Positions 7,923 to 17,482 of a stretch of 64,000 bases of DNA are shown here, piece after piece. Under the pieces are notes generated by a model. That model was not told the origin of the DNA and did not search any database. It worked only from the letters and a program-made list of their open reading frames with translations. How positions within the stretch are numbered: the stretch's first letter is position 1; each line of letters begins with the position of its first letter. The translations under genes were made by a program, and so were the position numbers. Origin of the DNA: JANOSH01 sp031415695 (GTDB taxonomy: Bacteria > Actinomycetota > Acidimicrobiia > Acidimicrobiales > Ilumatobacteraceae); contig JANOSH010000020.1 in the NCBI GenBank assembly GCA_031415695.1, forward strand, positions 1 through 64,000, in the 5' to 3' direction.

Positions 7923-9287
7923 ATGCGGCCGGAGCGGGTGGTCATCGTCGGCGGCGGCCCATGCGGCCTCGCTTGTGCTCGACAGCTGATGCACGTGGGC
8001 CACCACGACCTGGCGCTGGTCGAAGCAGCTTCGAAGGTCGGCGGACTTGCTTGCTCGGCGGTCGATCCGGCAGGGTTCACGTGGGACCGCGGTGGCCACG
8101 TGGTGTTCTCCCATTACGGTGAGTTCGACCGGCTGCTCAGCGACACCATGGGCGAAGAGGTCGAATATCACGACCGATCGTCGTATGTGCGACTCGGCGG
8201 CGAGTGGGTGCCCTACCCGCTGCAGAACAACCTTCATCGGTTGCCGAAGGACATGGCCGAGGAGGCGCTCACAGGCCTCATCGCGGCGCAGCACGAGCCG
8301 CATCCTGACGGACCAGGCCCGGGCGACTTCGGTACCTGGATGACCGCAATGTTCGGGCCTGGCATCGTCCGGCACTTCATGGGGCCATACAACGAAAAAG
8401 TGTGGGCATACCCGGCCTCCGCTCTGAGCTCACGCTGGATCGCGGAGCGGGTCAGCACCGTCGACTGGCGCCAAGCGGTGCGGTCGCTAGTGCATCAAAC
8501 GGACGACCGAGCGTGGGGCCCCAACAATCGGTTTGCCTTTCCGAAGCAGGGCGGGACCGGCGAGATCTACCGACGCGCCGCAGTGCCGGTCGCCGAACAC
8601 CTGCGTCTGTCGACCTCGGTCGTGTCCGTCGATCTCAATGCGCGGAGCCTCCGACTCGACTCTGGCGACAGCATTAGCTTCCAACGTCTTGTCTGGACCG
8701 GGCCGCTCGATCAGCTGGTCGCGCGCATCACTTCCCCTGTGCCCGACGCAGTACGAGGGGCCGCACGTTGTCTGGTGCACAACAGTGTGACGGTCGTCGG
8801 CCTCGGATACCACTCGCCGCTCACCGACGATCGTTCGTGGCTCTACTTCCCCGAGCCCGACGTGCCGTTCTACCGCGCCACGAACTTCGCCAAGTACGCA
8901 GCGGCAAACGTACCGGGCGGCCGCACCGATCGTTACTCCAGCTGGATGACCGAGATCGCCAGTTCGCCGTGGCGGCCCTCGCCAACCGGTGATCTCGCCG
9001 TGCAGGTCGACCAAGCACTGCGCCGCCACGGCCTGGTGCCGCCAACCGCCGATATCGCCAGCGTGCACGTCGAGCATCTCGACTACGCGTATCCGGTTCC
9101 AACCGTTGACCGTGACGCTCTGCTCGGTGTGGTTCAACCGTGGCTGATGGAGCAGGGGGTTCTGGCTCGTGGCCGTTTCGGGGCCTGGCGGTACGAGTTG
9201 GGCAACATGGATCATGCGGTGAAGATGGGTGTCGATGCCGCCCGGCTCATCATCGACGGAACGCCGGAGGAAGCGTGGACGCTCTGA
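7923..9287 (+). CDS. FAD-dependent amine-oxidase-fold oxidoreductase, UDP-galactopyranose-mutase-like
   Basis: The protein is 454 residues. The N-terminal dinucleotide site is VVIVGGGPCGLACARQL with an acidic residue at the end of the second strand (LALVEAASKVGGLA). The segment WVPYPLQNNLHRLP and the GPYNEKVWAYP stretch are characteristic of UDP-galactopyranose-mutase-like and protoporphyrinogen-oxidase-like flavoproteins found in polysaccharide loci. The C-terminus carries the second FAD contact (GRFGAWRYELGNMDHAVKMG). It overlaps the next glycosyltransferase by 13 bases, so the two are probably co-translated. A role in making a furanose or oxidised sugar donor is likely but not proven; bona fide UDP-galactopyranose mutase is possible. 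Confidence 0.8.
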   Translation: MRPERVVIVGGGPCGLACARQLMHVGHHDLALVEAASKVGGLACSAVDPAGFTWDRGGHVVFSHYGEFDRLLSDTMGEEVEYHDRSSYVRLGGEWVPYPLQNNLHRLPKDMAEEALTGLIAAQHEPHPDGPGPGDFGTWMTAMFGPGIVRHFMGPYNEKVWAYPASALSSRWIAERVSTVDWRQAVRSLVHQTDDRAWGPNNRFAFPKQGGTGEIYRRAAVPVAEHLRLSTSVVSVDLNARSLRLDSGDSISFQRLVWTGPLDQLVARITSPVPDAVRGAARCLVHNSVTVVGLGYHSPLTDDRSWLYFPEPDVPFYRATNFAKYAAANVPGGRTDRYSSWMTEIASSPWRPSPTGDLAVQVDQALRRHGLVPPTADIASVHVEHLDYAYPVPTVDRDALLGVVQPWLMEQGVLARGRFGAWRYELGNMDHAVKMGVDAARLIIDGTPEEAWTL

Positions 9288-10009
9288 CGTCGTGCCCGTT
9301 GTCCGTGGTGATGCCGGTCTACAACGAGGCGGCTGGGCTTGAACGAGTGGTCGACGACGTTCGGCGCCACGTACTCGATCGGGTGCCCGGAGCGGAGTTC
9401 GTCATTGTCGACGATTGTTCAGTCGACGGCTCGGCGAACCTGCTCGCCCGTTTCGCCGAACAGGACTCCCGTATTCGCGTGCTCGTGAACACGACCAACA
9501 GCGGCCACGGTCCGAGTCTGCGGCGGGCGATTGACCAGGCGGCGGGTGCGTGGGTGTTCCATCTCGACAGCGACGGACAAGTCGACGTGTCGGAATTCGT
9601 GCGGTTGTGGGAGCTACGCAATGAGGTCGATCTCGTGCTCGGCGGCCGCGTCAGGAGACACGATCCGCGGCATCGACTCGTGCTCACGCGGCTGACGAGG
9701 ATCGTGGTCTCGCTTGCGGCTCGACGCGGAGTTCGTGACGGAAACGTGCCGTTCAAGCTGTTTCGTCGGTCGCTCTTCGATCACCTCTCCGGCCGCATGC
9801 CACCTGATGCCTTCGCACCGTCGCTGATGTTGGCGGTCGGCGCGGTCCGTTGCGGCGCCCGAGTCCTCGAGATCGAGACGACGCACCTGCCTCGGCAGCA
9901 TGGGCGTTCCTCGCTTCACCTGAAGCGTCTTGCGGCTGCGATCATCCGGAGCACTCGTGAAACCGTTGCGTTCAGTCGGCACCCGTTCCCTCCGTTCAGC
10001 GAGCCATAA
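9275..10009 (+). CDS. Family GT2 glycosyltransferase, polyprenyl-phosphate hexose synthase-like
   Basis: I place the start at the GTG 9275, four bases after a GGAGG and overlapping the previous gene, giving 244 residues; the upstream ATG at 9140 is in the body of the flavoprotein gene. The fold begins LSVVMPVYNEAAGLERVV, with VDDCSVDGS and the metal-binding LDSDGQ in place of the classic DADGQ. There is no C-terminal membrane anchor. The family includes dolichyl/polyprenyl-phosphate mannose and glucose synthases, which load the lipid donors used by GT-C enzymes, and this fits the adjacent giant GT39-like gene. Specificity is not readable. Confidence 0.88.
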   Translation: MDALTSCPLSVVMPVYNEAAGLERVVDDVRRHVLDRVPGAEFVIVDDCSVDGSANLLARFAEQDSRIRVLVNTTNSGHGPSLRRAIDQAAGAWVFHLDSDGQVDVSEFVRLWELRNEVDLVLGGRVRRHDPRHRLVLTRLTRIVVSLAARRGVRDGNVPFKLFRRSLFDHLSGRMPPDAFAPSLMLAVGAVRCGARVLEIETTHLPRQHGRSSLHLKRLAAAIIRSTRETVAFSRHPFPPFSEP

Positions 10010-13000
10010 GTCGGTGCGCGATAACCCGGCCAGCGACAAGCCGGCGCGCTGGTTTGGCGTGCTGGTGGCCGTCGTGTCCGTCGTCGGGCTCGTGCTGCGG
10101 CTGTGGAACATCGACTTCGACCAGCGGCAGCACCTTCACCCCGATGAACGGTTCTGGGCCATCACCGCCGATCACCTGGCCCGCGAGCCGGGCCGGGCGC
10201 CCCACGGCACGATCGCCGGTCCTTTACTCGACCTGCTCGACGGACAGGGAACCTCGAGCCCGTACCGGGTAACCGACAACTTCCTGTACGGTCCGGTGTC
10301 CCTTTCACTGGCGCGATCGGTAGGCGGTTGGCTGCACGACGGTGTCGTGAGCGGCGGCGAACCCGCACATTCCGTGGCTCGCGCCATCGACGCGTTCGGC
10401 GTCCCGCTCATCGACGACGCCAGCAAGCCCCGGTTCGATGACCGATATCAAGTCGATCTCATCGGCCGCTTCCTCGGTGCAGTCCTCGACACGCTCACGA
10501 TCGTGGTCATCGGGTTCGTCGGGCGCCGACTTGGCGGTTCCCTTGCAGGCGTTCTGGCCGCCGGGCTGTACGCCGTGTGTGTCCTTGCCATCCAGCATGC
10601 CCACTTCCTCGGCAGCGAACCGCTGGTCGGCCTGGGTTGCGCATTGACCGTGTTCGCGACATTGCGCCTCGACCGCAGCGCGAGCCGTCGCGCCGCGTGG
10701 CGCACTGGGTTGACCGTCGGGGCCGCCGCCGGGCTCGCCGTTGCGGCGAAGCTCACCGCAATTGGCCTCATCGCCGTACCCGCGATCGGGGCTGCGCTGC
10801 TCGTCTGGCGCCGCCGTCGCCTCAGTGACGTCGTCCGCCTGGCGGGCATGGCGGTCGGACTGATCGTAGCGTTCAGGGTGTTGCAGCCGAGCGCCTTCAA
10901 CGGTTTGGGTATGTCGCTGTCGGCCGACTTCCTTGACGATGTGCGGCGGGCGGCGGAACTCAGGAACGACGCATCGCCGCCGTCGTTCCAATGGGTTGGC
11001 CGGACACCTGTCGTGCAGCCGCTGCTGTGGCTTGGACGGTTCACCCTCGGACCTGGAACGGTCATCGGCGCGGGGCTGGGCATCGCGGCAATGGTGTTGG
11101 GTCGGTGGGGGCGTCAATGGGAACGGACCCGGCGGTTGGGCGGGCTCGTGGCATCGGTCGAAACCTGGACGATGTTCGTGATCATGGCTTCGCTCGTCGT
11201 ACCGTTCGTGTACGTCGTGCGATCGGCCTTCCCATCGGGCAGGTACTTCTATCCGATGTTGCCTGCCGTGTGCGCAACGGCAGGCTTCGGGCTCGCCACG
11301 GCATTCGGTGTGGCGCGCCGCAGCGTCGGTGTAAATCGGAGATGCTGTTTCGTGGTGGCCACCGGCGCGCTTGCGCTCTCGGTGGTCTGGGGCTTCGCCT
11401 TCGTGCACGGTGTCTACGGACACCCCAACACCCGCGTCGCCGCGTCACGATGGGTCGCCGACCAGGTGCCGGCTGGGAGCGTGCTTACTTCCGAGGCGTG
11501 GGACGATGGGCTCCCGTTGTCGCTCCCCGGCATCGATAGTGCGGCGTACAGGTCCGAGCAGTTGCACCTGGTCGAACCCGATAGCGTCGACAAGACGCTC
11601 AAGCTCGCCGACCAGCTGACGCGGGTCGATTATGTGGTCGAGTCGTCGCCGCGCATCTGGGGGGTTGTCGGGCGGATGCCCGCCCGTTTTCCTTCGACGA
11701 TCGCCTTCTTCGCCGCGCTGGACTCGGGTCGCGCCGGTTTCCAGCGGGTTGCAACGTTTCGGAGCGGACTCCGGTTGGGGCCGTGGCGGCTCGGCGAGCG
11801 CGCTGCTGAAGAGGCGTTCAGCGTCTACGACCACCCTGAGGTACGCATCTGGAAGAAAGTCCGCACCGTTGAGCGGACCGAGTTGCTGATGGCGCTCGAC
11901 CTCGATGGCGCCGCGTCGGCGATTGCTGTCGACCCGACGCGAGGAGCCGCCAATGGGCTGATGCTCACGCCCGACGAGCGGGTGCGCAACGAAACCGGCC
12001 TGACCTACAACGAGGCGTTCTCGGCCGACGGCACCGGCGCGTTCCATGCCCTCGGGATCCTCGCCCTCGTCGAACTCTTCGGCTTCGCCGCGTTCGTGCT
12101 GATCCTTCCGGTGACCCGTCGGCTGCCAGACGCCGGGCTCGGGGTTTCGAAGGTGTTCGGCTTGCTCACCATGGCCTTCGTCACGTTCGTGTGCGTCGTG
12201 TGGTTCGGGCGAACTCTCGATCGTTCGCTCATCGCGATAGTCGCCGTCGGATTGGTTTCGTTAGCGGTGTGGCGCGCACGCAAACACCGTTCCGAGTTGA
12301 AGCGGCTTTGGCGAGAACGCCGTGATCTGCTGGTCATAGTCGAGATGCTGACGGTGGTGACCTTCGCCGCGTTCGTCATGTTGCGCAGTCTCAATCCAGA
12401 CCTGTGGCATCCGAGTCGCAGCGGCGAAAAGCCGTTCGAACTCGCTTACCTCACCGCGGTGCTCAGGACCAGGACACTCCCCGTGTACGACCCGTGGTTC
12501 TCGGGTGGCGCCATGAACTACTACTACGGAGGCTGGTACCTGCTCGCCGCGCCAGCCCGACTGCTGCGCACGGCACCGGGCCTCGTGCTCAACCTCGGAT
12601 TGGGTGTGTTCGCGAGTTGCACGGCTGGCGCAGCGTTCACGACCGGAGCCGCGTTGGCTGGTGGACTACGAACTTGTTGGCGTCAGCGCTCCCGTTCATC
12701 ACGCCTCGCCGGCGTGGCTGGGGTTCTCGCCTCAGGCTTTGCCGTAACGGCAAGCAACGCCGCCATCCTGGCGCCCCTCTGGAGAAAGCTGACCGGCAGC
12801 ACCCGGGCCGGATCGCTTGATTGGTGGGCACTGAGCAGGGTGATCCCTGAGTCGGTCGCGATCACCGAGTTCCCGGCGTGGTCGCTGCTGTTCTCCGATC
12901 TACATCCGCACGTAATGGATCTGCCACTGTTGCTCGCTCTCGGCGCGCTTGCGTGGGTGTGGCATGACGCGGTCATGGAGTCACGCCGGCGCGAAGGTAT

Positions 13001-14330
13001 CGGCCTGGCGGTGATGCTTGCCATCGTCGTCGGTTTCGTCCGGATGACGAACACGTGGGACGTACCGTTGGCTGTCGGCGTGTGTGGGTTGGCGATGGTG
13101 CTCGTGTGGTGGCGCACGAGTGATTGGCGCCGCCTTGTTGAGCCCGTCGTCGCGTTCGCCGCGGTGCTGGTCGGCGCGTTCTGGCCCTACGTGTCGCGCG
13201 GCGAGGTGTTCGACGCCGGTTTCGATCCCGCCGGACTACGCACGCCGCTGACGAGTTGGTCGCGACAGTTCGGTGTGTTCGCGGTGATCACCGCGGTCGT
13301 CGTGATCGGCGCAATGTTCGTCGTGCTCCGACGCGGACATCATCGACGTTTCACGGCGACGATCAGCGCAGCAATTGTCCTCGCCGAGGTGTTGTATCGG
13401 CTTGCGCGGCCCGAGTTCGCCGTGTTCCAGGTCACAGCGTCACTCGCAGCAGGATGTGGCTGGCTGGCCTGGTGGCGATCCAAGCATGGTCACGCTGACG
13501 GCCGAGCGCTTGCTGCCGTCGGCCCGTTGGTACTCGGGGTCGGCTGGGCGATCCAGGCAGCAGTCGAACTGTTCACCGTTCGTCATGACTCCGGACGCAT
13601 GAACACGGTGTTCAAGTTCTGGTATCAGTCGTGGCTGGTCCTTTCGGTTGGCGCAGCGGTCGTCGCGGCGGGCGAGTTGGTGCGTCGCGGAGGGCTTCGC
13701 CGAACAATGACCGCGGTCGTGGCGTTTGCACTGGGGATGTCCGTTGTCTTTTGGTGGTGGGCGACGCCGGTTCGACTCGACGATCGTCTCAGCCAAGCCG
13801 GGCTGTCACTTGCGGGTGAAGCCGTGCTGACACGGGAGCTGACGATGGAGGTCGACGGGAAACGTTTCGTACCGGCCGACGATGTTCAGCTCGCTGACTG
13901 GCTGCGTGCGAACGTTCCCGGTATTCGTCCAATCGCGGAGGCTCCGGGTGTCGACTATCGGTGGACGAGCCGAATGTCTTGGATGACCGGTCTGCCATCT
14001 CCGATCGGGTGGCCATACCACCAGAGCCAACAACGTCGGCCCTACCAGGCGAGCATCGATCGCCGAGTCAAAGACCTCCGTAACCTGTACACGACCACCG
14101 ACGAGGTCGAGATGGCGCGTGTACTCGCGACCTACCGCATCGAGTACCTAGTTTTCGGTACCCAGGAGCATCTGCTGGCGACCGATGCCAGCGCCGCAGC
14201 GCTCCGCGGGTTCGAGTGCCTGCGGCTTGCCGCCGTCGCCGACCGAACGGCCGACGGCGACGGGGGTGACGGCCAGTTCTATGTGGCGACCGTCGACCGC
14301 TCGTGCCTCAGCCGACATCGCCCGGCTTGA
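9957..14330 (+). CDS. Giant fused membrane glycosyltransferase: GT39-like N-half plus YYY/DUF2298 C-half
   Basis: A GTG at 9957 preceded by CGGAG gives 1,457 residues; it overlaps the previous gene by 53 bases. The N-terminal half (about residues 25-650) has the GT39/PMT pattern: a first helix, then LRLWNIDFDQRQHLHPDERF, where the HPDE acids are the candidate catalytic pair, then many helices and a soluble tail. The C-terminal half (about 690-1457) matches the Chlor_Arch_YYY/DUF2298 family: LNPDLWHP, then DPWFSGGAMNYYYGGWY, which holds the YYY motif, and ITEFPAWSLLFSDLHPHVMD. Roughly two dozen membrane helices are predicted by eye. Known members sit with Agl23-like proteins in archaea and Chloroflexi. 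The 3' end overlaps the convergent Agl23-like gene by 23 bases. Confidence 0.88.
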   Translation: MKPLRSVGTRSLRSASHKSVRDNPASDKPARWFGVLVAVVSVVGLVLRLWNIDFDQRQHLHPDERFWAITADHLAREPGRAPHGTIAGPLLDLLDGQGTSSPYRVTDNFLYGPVSLSLARSVGGWLHDGVVSGGEPAHSVARAIDAFGVPLIDDASKPRFDDRYQVDLIGRFLGAVLDTLTIVVIGFVGRRLGGSLAGVLAAGLYAVCVLAIQHAHFLGSEPLVGLGCALTVFATLRLDRSASRRAAWRTGLTVGAAAGLAVAAKLTAIGLIAVPAIGAALLVWRRRRLSDVVRLAGMAVGLIVAFRVLQPSAFNGLGMSLSADFLDDVRRAAELRNDASPPSFQWVGRTPVVQPLLWLGRFTLGPGTVIGAGLGIAAMVLGRWGRQWERTRRLGGLVASVETWTMFVIMASLVVPFVYVVRSAFPSGRYFYPMLPAVCATAGFGLATAFGVARRSVGVNRRCCFVVATGALALSVVWGFAFVHGVYGHPNTRVAASRWVADQVPAGSVLTSEAWDDGLPLSLPGIDSAAYRSEQLHLVEPDSVDKTLKLADQLTRVDYVVESSPRIWGVVGRMPARFPSTIAFFAALDSGRAGFQRVATFRSGLRLGPWRLGERAAEEAFSVYDHPEVRIWKKVRTVERTELLMALDLDGAASAIAVDPTRGAANGLMLTPDERVRNETGLTYNEAFSADGTGAFHALGILALVELFGFAAFVLILPVTRRLPDAGLGVSKVFGLLTMAFVTFVCVVWFGRTLDRSLIAIVAVGLVSLAVWRARKHRSELKRLWRERRDLLVIVEMLTVVTFAAFVMLRSLNPDLWHPSRSGEKPFELAYLTAVLRTRTLPVYDPWFSGGAMNYYYGGWYLLAAPARLLRTAPGLVLNLGLGVFASCTAGAAFTTGAALAGGLRTCWRQRSRSSRLAGVAGVLASGFAVTASNAAILAPLWRKLTGSTRAGSLDWWALSRVIPESVAITEFPAWSLLFSDLHPHVMDLPLLLALGALAWVWHDAVMESRRREGIGLAVMLAIVVGFVRMTNTWDVPLAVGVCGLAMVLVWWRTSDWRRLVEPVVAFAAVLVGAFWPYVSRGEVFDAGFDPAGLRTPLTSWSRQFGVFAVITAVVVIGAMFVVLRRGHHRRFTATISAAIVLAEVLYRLARPEFAVFQVTASLAAGCGWLAWWRSKHGHADGRALAAVGPLVLGVGWAIQAAVELFTVRHDSGRMNTVFKFWYQSWLVLSVGAAVVAAGELVRRGGLRRTMTAVVAFALGMSVVFWWWATPVRLDDRLSQAGLSLAGEAVLTRELTMEVDGKRFVPADDVQLADWLRANVPGIRPIAEAPGVDYRWTSRMSWMTGLPSPIGWPYHQSQQRRPYQASIDRRVKDLRNLYTTTDEVEMARVLATYRIEYLVFGTQEHLLATDASAAALRGFECLRLAAVADRTADGDGGDGQFYVATVDRSCLSRHRPA

Positions 14331-15933
14331 AGGTCAGTCCGACATCATTCCGGACGATGAGGAACTGGTCCGAAGAAGCGCGGTCGTTCCAGGTTCGACG
14401 GGTGAAAAACCACCGAACGACGTCCGCTGCGCTTGCGGAGTCGTAATCGGGAAGCCACCAGCCACGGAGCGGGAAGCGTGTGATGGTGTAACCGTTCGGA
14501 ACTGCCGGGGGCGGAGTCGACGCGCTGACGATGATGGCATCGAAACCGTCGGGCAGCGGTTGGGTCGGATCGATCGTCATCCATGCCACGTCATCCCAGC
14601 CATGCAGATACCACGCCCACGGCCACGATCCACTGTCGCGCTCGTCAACAAGAACTCGACCGAGTCGGCCGTCCGATCGCGCCGCTCTCATCGCGTCGAC
14701 GAGATTCGGAACAGCCGCTTGGGTCTGCACGGTCACCAACAGTTCTCTCGTGTCGTCGCCGTCGGTGATGGCGGGCGGCACGGCGATCATCAGCGTGAGC
14801 GCTGCGAGGATGAAACCGCCGGCGGCGGCGGCGGCACGTAGTGCATTCGTCGTCGATGTTCGCAGCCGCTCGACGATGGCTTGGCCTCCGATACCGGCGA
14901 TGAGCACCAGAGGGATGAGCGGGTGCATGGCGAGCCACGCGAACTTTTCGCCCGCCCACGAATACACCGCAAACTGCACGACCGCCATGGTCGACCACCA
15001 GCCGCCGACAATGGATCGGCGACGAAACGCGACGATCATCCCGATCGTCCCGAAGAGCAGCACGAGCCATTCGTACGCAACGTAGACGGTCGTGTAGAAG
15101 AACCATCGCTGGCTGCCCCGACCGACGTCATGTTGCCCCAACCAGTACTTGATGCCGTCGATCAAACCGCTCCCGAAGCCCTCGCCGTACCGGAAAGCGG
15201 CTGTAAACACGACCATCGTTATCGCGACGAATACGACGGTGCCCCACATCCACGGTGCCGTTCCAAGCCGGCGAAGCGCGACAAAGAAGCGCCGCGACGC
15301 GCCGTCTCGAAACCGCCAGGCGACGATCGCGAGCACGGCGAAGAAACAGGCACCCGCGAAGCCGACGATGAAGGTCGTCTCTTTCAGCGTGAAGCTCACG
15401 GCCAACAACGCGGCGGCACCGACGATGTGCCGTGACCTCAGTTCGAGCAACGCATGGGCGATGACCAGAAGCAGGCCGAGTGAGACGAGACCGGTGAGGG
15501 AGTCCTCGCGCCCGGTTCTGGTTACGGTGAGCATGGTTGGGCTGATTGCGAACAAGGCCGCGGCGATGAGTGCGCCTGAGCGCCCGAGCAGGCGTCGCTG
15601 GCACGCGATCGTCGCCGTGGCGGCGATACCGGCGAGGGCGGCGAGCGCACGTGTCCATGCCGGAGTCGCGCCGAGGTTGCCGAGTAAGAATCCCTCGAGG
15701 TAGAAGCGCAGCGGCCCATGGTAGGTCGGGTCGTACTCGATGAGGTTGGTCGTGTGGGCCTGCCAAGAAAACCAGGCGTCGATAGCTTCGTCGTGAGCGA
15801 GCGGTCGCCGACCGAGATCCCACAGGTGGAGCGCCGACGACACGGCCACCACGGCAATCGCCAATCCATCGAGACGCCAACGACGCGATGGGGGCTTCGC
15901 CCCCGTCGAAGCGCCGGCTTCGCTCATCGCCAT
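14308..15933 (-). CDS. Agl23-like flippase-activity-associated membrane glycosyltransferase (TIGR03663-type)
   Basis: The protein is 541 residues with about 10-12 membrane helices. The first extracellular loop has the family signature DLGRRPLAHDEAIDAWFSWQ followed by YDPTYHGPLRFYLEGFLLG, with the HDE acids as the probable catalytic site. The second loop has GREDSLTGL. The C-terminal 150 residues are soluble. In Haloferax the Agl23 homologue is linked to N-glycan assembly; bacterial relatives are found next to YYY/DUF2298 proteins, as here. The start is either the ATG at 15933 or the one at 15927 that overlaps the preceding stop as ATGA. It follows a GT2 on the same strand. Confidence 0.85.
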   Translation of the reverse strand: MAMSEAGASTGAKPPSRRWRLDGLAIAVVAVSSALHLWDLGRRPLAHDEAIDAWFSWQAHTTNLIEYDPTYHGPLRFYLEGFLLGNLGATPAWTRALAALAGIAATATIACQRRLLGRSGALIAAALFAISPTMLTVTRTGREDSLTGLVSLGLLLVIAHALLELRSRHIVGAAALLAVSFTLKETTFIVGFAGACFFAVLAIVAWRFRDGASRRFFVALRRLGTAPWMWGTVVFVAITMVVFTAAFRYGEGFGSGLIDGIKYWLGQHDVGRGSQRWFFYTTVYVAYEWLVLLFGTIGMIVAFRRRSIVGGWWSTMAVVQFAVYSWAGEKFAWLAMHPLIPLVLIAGIGGQAIVERLRTSTTNALRAAAAAGGFILAALTLMIAVPPAITDGDDTRELLVTVQTQAAVPNLVDAMRAARSDGRLGRVLVDERDSGSWPWAWYLHGWDDVAWMTIDPTQPLPDGFDAIIVSASTPPPAVPNGYTITRFPLRGWWLPDYDSASAADVVRWFFTRRTWNDRASSDQFLIVRNDVGLTFKPGDVG

Positions 15934-16664
15934 CTCCGCAATCGCGCCGCTACGGTCACGAGCTCAGCGCAGGCGCGAACCGACGCCCGAACGGTTCGAC
16001 GCGAGTCCCCAACCTCTCGCCAACACCACAGCGGCTCCTCCCAGAACGCCTGAGTTGGTGTGCCCGAGCGAGCCAACCGGCCGAGTAGCTCCACATCGAA
16101 CGCCCAGCGGCTGGAGAACGGCTCGGCGAGACTCCTGGCCAGAGCGTCGGTAGACCGGAACAGTTTGGCGCCGCATTGAGTGTCGTACACGTCCCAACCG
16201 AGCACAGCGCTCGCCAACGTTGCGAACACTCGGCCGGTGTAATGGCGAAACGCCGAGCGCGAAATGTCGCGCCCAAGCATGGCAACACGAGCACCCAGCA
16301 CCACGTTGACGTGTGGCTTGTCACGGGCAAGCTCGATGAGACGCACGACTTCCGATGGAGGAGTGGCAAAATCGGCGTCGACGAAACCGACCCACCCGAC
16401 GTCGCCGTCGAGCGCCTTGAGCAGTCCGCGCCGGACCGCCTCGCCCTTGCCAACGTTCTCAGCGAGCTCCACCACTGTGACCAACCGGCGGCCAACGGCC
16501 CACGACTCGATCATGGTGCGAGTCGCATCGGTCGACCCGTCATTGACGAGGACGAGCCCGATGCCAACGTCAGCGAGTTCGGTGAGGCAAGCAAGCGGCA
16601 GCCGCTTTGCCTCGTTGAAACACGGCACTGCGAGAACCACGGTCCTGTGCCGATCCGCCTGCAT
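15924..16664 (-). CDS. Family GT2 glycosyltransferase, dolichyl-phosphate beta-glucosyltransferase (ALG5)-like
   Basis: Starting at the ATG 16664 the product is 246 residues; longer in-frame extension lies in remnant DNA and lacks family similarity. The sequence begins TVVLAVPCFNEAKRLPL, followed by VLVNDGSTDATRTMI and NVGKGEAVRRGL, then the metal site GFVDADFATPPSE, which is characteristic of ALG5-type enzymes, and DTQCGAKLF. It has no membrane anchor. It shares an ATGA junction with the Agl23-like gene, so the two are translationally coupled, which fits synthesis of a polyprenyl-phosphate sugar donor for that protein. Confidence 0.9.
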   Translation of the reverse strand: MQADRHRTVVLAVPCFNEAKRLPLACLTELADVGIGLVLVNDGSTDATRTMIESWAVGRRLVTVVELAENVGKGEAVRRGLLKALDGDVGWVGFVDADFATPPSEVVRLIELARDKPHVNVVLGARVAMLGRDISRSAFRHYTGRVFATLASAVLGWDVYDTQCGAKLFRSTDALARSLAEPFSSRWAFDVELLGRLARSGTPTQAFWEEPLWCWREVGDSRRTVRASVRACAELVTVAARLRRWR

Positions 16665-16801
16665 AGTGATGACTGTAGCGGCATAATTTCGGTCGGGCCG
16701 TCGGGGCTCAGCGGCCCTCAGTACGCCTCGCTTGCGGTTAGCGACGCGCTGCTGATGGGAGGCCGGGATCGTCCGTTCCGACATCGAATGGCTGTAAGTG
16801 A

Positions 16802-16930
16802 CGACAGGGCACCGCGGAGGGGCTTCCATTCGACGACGAGTCCTTCGACGCCGCCCTGTGCCAAATGGCGCTCATGTTCTTCCCCGACGGGGCCAGGGCG
16901 CTCGGCGAATTGCGCAGGATTGTCCGTGTG
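16802..16930 (+). pseudogene. Fragment of a UbiE-type SAM methyltransferase
   Basis: One frame reads RQGTAEGLPFDDESFDAALC, then QMALMFFPDGARALGELRRI, which is the conserved middle of small-molecule methyltransferases (the A.ALPF.D.SFD...C...L.FF.D...AL.E..R segment). There is no SAM-binding motif I upstream (an in-frame TGA precedes it) and the frame loses similarity after RRIVRV, where the usual RPGG loop is disrupted. It is a dead scrap in a gene-poor interval. The call is motif-based. Confidence 0.6.
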
Positions 16931-17161
16931 TCAACCTTGCTCTACCGGGCGACAGGGTCGGGTGGCATCGGCACCGGCACTGGACCGTCGACCCCGAGAT
17001 CGTTTCGACCTTCCGGCGAACGATCAGTTCGCGGGCCAACTCGGCGCTCGACCATCGTGACAGCGGCACTCCTGACGTCGCCGGTAACCCGCACGCGAGT
17101 TCTTTCACCTCGGCAATAGCCAGAGGGGGAAAATGTTCGGGGTCGACCCGAACGACGCCTG

Positions 17162-17314
17162 TCACCCAGCGTCTACACCCTTCCCAACGGCGACTGGCGC
17201 AAGATGGCCAAGGCCGGCGGGTATAGCTACATCGTCGTCAACGGCGAGATCACCCACGATCACGATACGCCGACGGGCGTCACGCCGGGCCGGATGATCG
17301 CTCCGATCGGTTGA
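17162..17314 (+). pseudogene. 3' remnant of an amidohydrolase (N-acyl-D-amino-acid deacylase-like)
   Basis: The frame from about 17171 reads VYTLPNGDWRKMAKAGGYSY and IVVNGEITHDHDTPTGVTPG and ends RMIAPIG before TGA. This is the C-terminal strand of the composite beta-sandwich of amidohydrolase-family-3/D-aminoacylase proteins (G.....IVNG.....G..TG..PGR). The metal-binding barrel is absent upstream. It is a truncated remnant, adjacent to the methyltransferase scrap and upstream of the intact aldo/keto reductase. Confidence 0.55.
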
Positions 17315-17482
17315 TCGTTCCGGAACAATGACTCGGGTCTAAGGACCGCCCAAAAACCTGGCGTTGGCCTCCTTTTCGACGACGCATCGTCGCCCACGTC
17401 TACACGCTGACCGAGGCTTCGGGCGTGACCGCCGTGTCGTTTGCCTCGCCGCTGTACCGGCTCGCCGGGTACAATCCGAGTC

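Noticed and set aside
10305..11423. Minus-strand open frame of 372 codons
   Set aside because: It is the complement of the GT39-like half of the giant membrane protein and has a His/Arg/Glu-rich composition without motif.
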